The notes under the pieces: generated by a model
Database searches by the model: none
The model's input: only the letters and a program-made list of their open reading frames with translations
Told to the model about the DNA's origin: nothing
Shown here: positions 6,823-9,264 of the stretch, piece after piece
Numbering within the stretch: position 1 is the stretch's first letter
Layout of the letters: each line of letters opens with the position of its first letter
DNA from: an uncultured Rhodospirillaceae bacterium
GTDB lineage: Bacteria > Pseudomonadota > Alphaproteobacteria > MPNO01
Direction of reading: 5' to 3'
Assembly (NCBI GenBank): GCA_937916005.1
Contig: CALGIA010000295.1
Location: forward strand, 1 to 9,264
Length of the DNA: 9,264 bases
Translations under genes and position numbers: made by a program

Positions 6823-6912
6823 ATGGTAAAAACCCTGGTTCGAATTTTGTTCGAAATTCAGATTAGAATAGTTGCTCTTCCTTTCGAAAGCGCGCTAAAT
6901 CCATTCCCTTAA
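6823..6912 (+). CDS. possible 29-residue small protein
   Basis: ATG at 6823 has GGAG (6811-6814) eight bases upstream and opens a 29-codon frame beginning MVKTLVRILFEIQIRIVALP and ending in TAA at 6910-6912. The peptide alternates hydrophobic and charged residues and would form an amphipathic helix, as in some small membrane-active or toxin-like peptides. The codon use is unlike the neighbours (AT-rich third positions), and the frame covers the LexA-like box and the -10-like hexamer, which would argue that this DNA is regulatory rather than coding. A second frame from ATG 6804 with GAGGA seven bases upstream (20 codons) overlaps it; at most one is real. Confidence 0.22.
   Translation: MVKTLVRILFEIQIRIVALPFESALNPFP
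6838..6852. promoter_or_regulatory. LexA-like box GTTC-N7-GTTC
   Basis: The bases GTTCGAATTTTGTTC match exactly the direct-repeat operator GTTC-N7-GTTC known for LexA in alphaproteobacteria such as Rhodobacter, Sinorhizobium and Caulobacter; on the other strand it reads GAACAAAATTCGAAC. A TAGAAT hexamer (6864-6869) starts 11 bases after it, so the box would cover the -35 region, a normal repressing position. The first gene downstream is the peptidoglycan-binding protein at 6962. Only one box is seen, the eight fixed bases can arise by chance, and no lexA gene is in the window, so the call rests on pattern and placement. Confidence 0.42.
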
Positions 6913-6961
6913 CAATGTCGCCCTGAGCGTGAAGCGCCTGGGTTTTTTGGAGATGACATCG

Positions 6962-7297
6962 ATGGCTACTTTTATAACTCGGGCCGCAATCGTGGCCGTA
7001 CTGGGAATATTTTGCCTGAGCATTGGGCTGCCGGCAGCCACCATTGCCCAGGCCGCCACCCCATCAGCAGCAGCCGGCAAGTCCGGCGGCATGATGAAGA
7101 AGATGGCGAAGAAAGCCGCCCCTTCCAAATCCGTAATGGCTCTGCAGGCTGCGCTGAACCAACACGGCGCGAAGATCAAGGCCGACGGCAAGATGGGACG
7201 GCAGACTCGCGCCGCGCTCAAGAAGTTCCAGGCCAAAAACCATCTGAAGGCGACCGGGAAGCTGGATAAGGGGACACGCGCAAAACTCGGGTTGTAA
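6962..7297 (+). CDS. small exported peptidoglycan-binding-domain protein
   Basis: A 111-aa protein with a Sec signal peptide (hydrophobic stretch AAIVAVLGIFCLSIGL, cleavage likely after IAQA near residue 31), a lysine-rich linker (KSGGMMKKMAKKAAPSK), and one PG_binding_1 repeat from about residue 56 to the end: SVMALQAALNQHGAKIKADG, then KMGRQTRAALKKFQ with the signature DGxxGxxTxxAxxxFQ, then LKATGKLDKGTRAKLGL. It has no catalytic domain, so a cell-wall-binding role in the periplasm is all that can be said. The ATG at 6962 has GGAG nine bases upstream; in-frame GTG 6929 and ATG 6953 give longer but less well-placed starts. It is followed by a strong terminator, so it is probably the last or only gene of its transcript. 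A LexA-like box lies about 110 bases upstream. Confidence 0.88.
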   Translation: MATFITRAAIVAVLGIFCLSIGLPAATIAQAATPSAAAGKSGGMMKKMAKKAAPSKSVMALQAALNQHGAKIKADGKMGRQTRAALKKFQAKNHLKATGKLDKGTRAKLGL

Positions 7298-7302
7298 CCG
7301 CC

Positions 7303-7342
7303 ATGGGCCGTCTCATCCACGAGACGGCCCATATGCTTTTTT
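7303..7342 (+). terminator. rho-independent terminator after the peptidoglycan-binding gene
   Basis: A perfect 12-base stem ATGGGCCGTCTC (7303-7314) pairs with GAGACGGCCCAT (7321-7332) around a six-base loop, and six T residues follow at 7337-7342 after ATGC. It stands five bases after the TAA at 7297. No T tract is present on the other side, so it acts for the plus strand; the minus-strand MFS gene ending at 7428 is not clearly served by it. Confidence 0.9.
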
Positions 7343-7427
7343 CCCGGAAATATTTACGTGTGCCTTGCGCGCCTCGAATGAATTCCGGCAACGGTTAAAG
7401 ACAACGGGCGAAAATCTATTCGCCGTC

Positions 7428-8690
7428 TCAAGTCATATCTTTTCGCGTTTCCTCTTTTCGCGATTCCAGGGCCGACACCATAGTCCCATAACGCCGCAAC
7501 ATCAGCAGCAGGACCGCAGCCGTCAGTGCGCCGCCGCCGATCATGGCTGTCTGCAACCCGATCTTCTCGGCGGCGGCGCCGATGATCACCGCGCCGAGCG
7601 CGGGCCCACCCCGGTGCACCATGCCGTAAAGACTCATCACCCGGCCACGGGACGCGCCATCGACCGAGTTCTGCATCAGGATCTGGGTGCTGGTTCCGGC
7701 CAGCGTGATTGCGGCGCCGATCATGAACGTGCCCAACAGCCCGACCCAGATAATTCCCGTCGCGCTCACCGTAAACACGCCCACGGCGCCCAGCATCATG
7801 GAACCGAAGGCGATGCGCGTGGTGCCGTGGATCGTGCCGCGCGCGGTAACCCACAGGCCGGCGACAATCGCGCCGGCGCCGGCGATGGCGGCAAAGGACG
7901 CAAAGCCCTCGACCCCGGCCTGGAACACGCCGTCGGCGAGACCGGGCAGCAGTTCGAGGAACGGCTTGACCCCGAGGGCCGTGGCCGCCAGCAGGACCAG
8001 CGCCGGCCCGATGCCGGGGTGGCGCGCCGCATAGCGCATGCCATCGAAGGTCTGGGCGAACACATTGCCGCCGCGCCCCGAGGATTCGTCACGCACCAGG
8101 TGAATGCGAAACATGCAGTAGACGAACACCGCGTAGCAGATTCCGTTGAACAGGAAGGTTGCGCCCGTGCCGATCAAGCTGATCATGGCGGCGGCGATCA
8201 TGGGGCCGACCACCCGCGCAATGTTGTAGATCGACGAATCCATGCCGATGGCGACCGGCACATGGCGCGCCTCCATCAGATTGGGCACCATGGCCAGCCG
8301 CGCCGCCGTGCCGAACGCCAGAATGATCCCGAGAATCATGGTCAGCGCGAACAGGGACCAGATATCAATGAAGCCCGAAAAGGTCAGCGCCGACAAGATG
8401 AACGCGTGTATTCCAGCCAGCGTCTGGCATATGCGCGACATATTCAGCCGGTTCACCCGGTCGGCGATGACACCCGCAATCGGCGTAATCACGATGGTGG
8501 GGAACAAATCGGCGAACGCAATAGCGCCCAGCCAGAAATTGGATCGGGTCAGCTCCCATGTGAGCCAGCCGATGGCGATCCTCTGCGCCCACATGCCGAC
8601 CAGCGCGATGGTCTGCCCGCCCATGTACCAGGAAAAATTCGGTTGCTGCCACAGCACGGCGAAATTCTTGAAATAGGCAAAACGAGCCAT
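7428..8690 (-). CDS. MFS transporter, EntS/MFS_3-type probable exporter
   Basis: Inner-membrane protein of about 420 aa with some twelve hydrophobic segments. The N-terminus (FKNFAVLWQQPNFSWYMGGQ, then MWAQRIAIGWLTWELTRSNF) and the GVIADRVNRLNMSRICQ loop match the MFS_3 branch that includes the enterobactin exporter EntS and many drug or metabolite exporters. The ATG at 8690 is preferred because it places helix 1 where homologues have it, and because 8691-8760 is AT-rich with a terminator-like hairpin. An ATG at 8771 would add 27 residues and has AGGGG only three bases upstream. The C-terminus is charged (SRKEETRKDMT). The gene follows the LLM oxidoreductase on the same strand, suggesting a shared pathway or transcript. 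Export is inferred from the subfamily; the substrate is unknown. Confidence 0.9.
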   Translation of the reverse strand: MARFAYFKNFAVLWQQPNFSWYMGGQTIALVGMWAQRIAIGWLTWELTRSNFWLGAIAFADLFPTIVITPIAGVIADRVNRLNMSRICQTLAGIHAFILSALTFSGFIDIWSLFALTMILGIILAFGTAARLAMVPNLMEARHVPVAIGMDSSIYNIARVVGPMIAAAMISLIGTGATFLFNGICYAVFVYCMFRIHLVRDESSGRGGNVFAQTFDGMRYAARHPGIGPALVLLAATALGVKPFLELLPGLADGVFQAGVEGFASFAAIAGAGAIVAGLWVTARGTIHGTTRIAFGSMMLGAVGVFTVSATGIIWVGLLGTFMIGAAITLAGTSTQILMQNSVDGASRGRVMSLYGMVHRGGPALGAVIIGAAAEKIGLQTAMIGGGALTAAVLLLMLRRYGTMVSALESRKEETRKDMT

Positions 8691-8715
8691 CGGGCGGAAA
8701 CCTGCCTCATGCAGT

Positions 8716-8750
8716 GAAAACAAAATCAAAATTGACCGGCGGCGAGCCGG
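8716..8750 (-). terminator. terminator- or attenuator-like hairpin between oxidoreductase and MFS genes
   Basis: On the minus strand CCGGC-TCGCC-GCCGG (8750-8736) forms a five-base GC stem, followed by a T-rich run TCAATTTTGATTTTGTTTTC. The stem is short and the T run is interrupted, so it may only reduce read-through into the MFS gene. It would lie inside the coding region if the MFS gene began at 8771, which is one reason to favour the start at 8690. Confidence 0.33.
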
Positions 8751-8814
8751 AAACCGGGAGATGAATCCCATTATCCCCTGTGGCGGGCATCCGTGTCGAG
8801 AGTGGTCTCATCCC

Positions 8815-9264
8815 TTACCAACCGAGATCCGCGCGCAGCCCCGCCAGAATTTCCAGATGCCGTTCGTTATGGCCCGCGAATCGCAGAACGAAATGCTCGA
8901 CACCCGCGCGCGCATACAAGTCGAGCCAGTCGGCCGCACCCGAGGCTGATCCGGCATAGCAGCCATGGGTCAGCCTGTGGGTTTCATCCACCCCGCCATA
9001 ATATTCCTCGAAAAATACATCGAGCCGGCGGTCGGCGGCGGTCACATCGTCATCAATCGAGAGGTTCAGGCAGATCGCTCCGGTCAGCGCGCCCGGATCG
9101 CGCCCGGCCGCGCGCGCAATATCCTTGATGTCGGCCCATTGCTCTCCCCACTCGGCGGCGGTCGGCGAGACGGGAAGCCAGCCGTCGAAATGGCGGCCCG
9201 CCCGGTCGCGGCTGCCGCGCGCCCCGCCGCCGATCCAGACCGGCGGTCCGCCCGCCCGGTGCGG
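8815..9264 (-). CDS. luciferase-like (LLM) flavin-dependent oxidoreductase, C-terminal part
   Basis: The last 149 codons of a gene that enters from the right edge; there is no start in the window. The fragment opens with PHRAGGPPVWIGGGARGSRD then RAGRHFDGWLP, the conserved strand and loop near the C-terminal end of the luciferase-like TIM barrel (consensus PxWIGG...RAxRxxDGWxP). It continues with a helix (TAAEWGEQWADIKDIARAAG), RDP, and a final VEHFVLRFAGHNERHLEILA helix typical of the family. Members are FMN- or F420-dependent monooxygenases or reductases acting on small organics; the cofactor choice cannot be decided here because the N-terminal half is missing. It stands upstream of, and on the same strand as, the MFS_3-type transporter, 124 bases from its preferred start. 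Confidence 0.88.
   Translation of the reverse strand, partial: PHRAGGPPVWIGGGARGSRDRAGRHFDGWLPVSPTAAEWGEQWADIKDIARAAGRDPGALTGAICLNLSIDDDVTAADRRLDVFFEEYYGGVDETHRLTHGCYAGSASGAADWLDLYARAGVEHFVLRFAGHNERHLEILAGLRADLGW

Larger units (their letters stand above)
6654..6961. other. 308-base stretch without an assigned gene
   Basis: The first part (6654-6745) is GC-rich; a 32-codon GTG frame on the minus strand (6740-6642) is probably chance. From about 6750 the composition becomes clearly more AT-rich. It holds a hairpin GCTTC-TAATT-GAAGC (6769-6783) without a T tract, two copies of AGCGCTTC (6766-6773 and 6813-6820), three TTCGAA motifs, a LexA-like box at 6838-6852, a TAGAAT -10-like hexamer at 6864-6869, and two overlapping small frames with good ribosome binding sites (6804-6866 and 6823-6912). 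No intrinsic terminator for the hydroxylase gene is visible. Confidence 0.5.

Noticed and set aside
6804..6866. 20-codon frame with GAGGA seven bases before the ATG
   Set aside because: It overlaps the longer 29-codon frame and the LexA-like box, and the peptide (MERSASHGKNPGSNFV...) has no notable property.
7365..8717. 450-codon open frame on the plus strand opposite the second MFS gene
   Set aside because: It is rich in His, Gln, Arg and Asp with no domain pattern, as expected for the antisense shadow of a GC-rich membrane-protein gene; the minus-strand frame has clear MFS motifs.

Overview
The window looks like a catabolic or transport accessory region of a high-GC (visually a little over 60% GC) Gram-negative bacterium, most probably an alphaproteobacterium. 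The grounds are strong GC bias at third codon positions, the mix of families (IclR regulator, NMT1/SsuA-like binding protein, CoxL-like molybdenum hydroxylase, luciferase-like monooxygenase, two MFS carriers), and a GTTC-N7-GTTC element of the alphaproteobacterial LexA type. I see no rRNA, tRNA, CRISPR array or insertion sequence.

Layout. (1) 1-72: window edge; the minus strand could begin a gene directly after the IclR stop, but this is weak. (2) 74-871 minus: IclR-family regulator, divergent from 945-1862 plus, a substrate-binding protein of NMT1/SsuA type without a visible signal peptide. (3) 1859-3082 minus: MFS carrier of the monocarboxylate/oxalate-formate type, whose stop codon overlaps that of the binding protein in a convergent arrangement. 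(4) 3173-3499 and 3593-4078, both minus: two small proteins of unknown function, the second exported. (5) 4243-4311: a possible 22-codon leader ORF whose stop overlaps the GTG start of 4308-6653 plus, the large molybdopterin subunit of a xanthine dehydrogenase/CO dehydrogenase-type hydroxylase, with no FAD or 2Fe-2S subunit gene beside it. (6) 6654-6961: a 308-base stretch, more AT-rich in its second half, holding a LexA-like box, phased TTCGAA motifs and a 29-codon ORF. (7) 6962-7297 plus: small exported peptidoglycan-binding-domain protein followed by a strong intrinsic terminator (7303-7342). (8) 7428-8690 minus: a second MFS protein of the EntS/MFS_3 type. (9) 8815-9264 minus: C-terminal half of a luciferase-like (LLM) flavin-dependent oxidoreductase that runs off the window.

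How the genes may work together is inference. The IclR regulator and binding protein form a typical regulator/target divergent pair for uptake of a small organic compound. The monocarboxylate-type MFS, the molybdenum hydroxylase and the LLM oxidoreductase would fit uptake and oxidative attack on carboxylates or N-heterocycles. Nothing in the sequence fixes the substrate. I did not find a clearly new multi-gene system. The stretch at 6790-6961 upstream of the peptidoglycan-binding protein is the part least explained by ordinary gene content.
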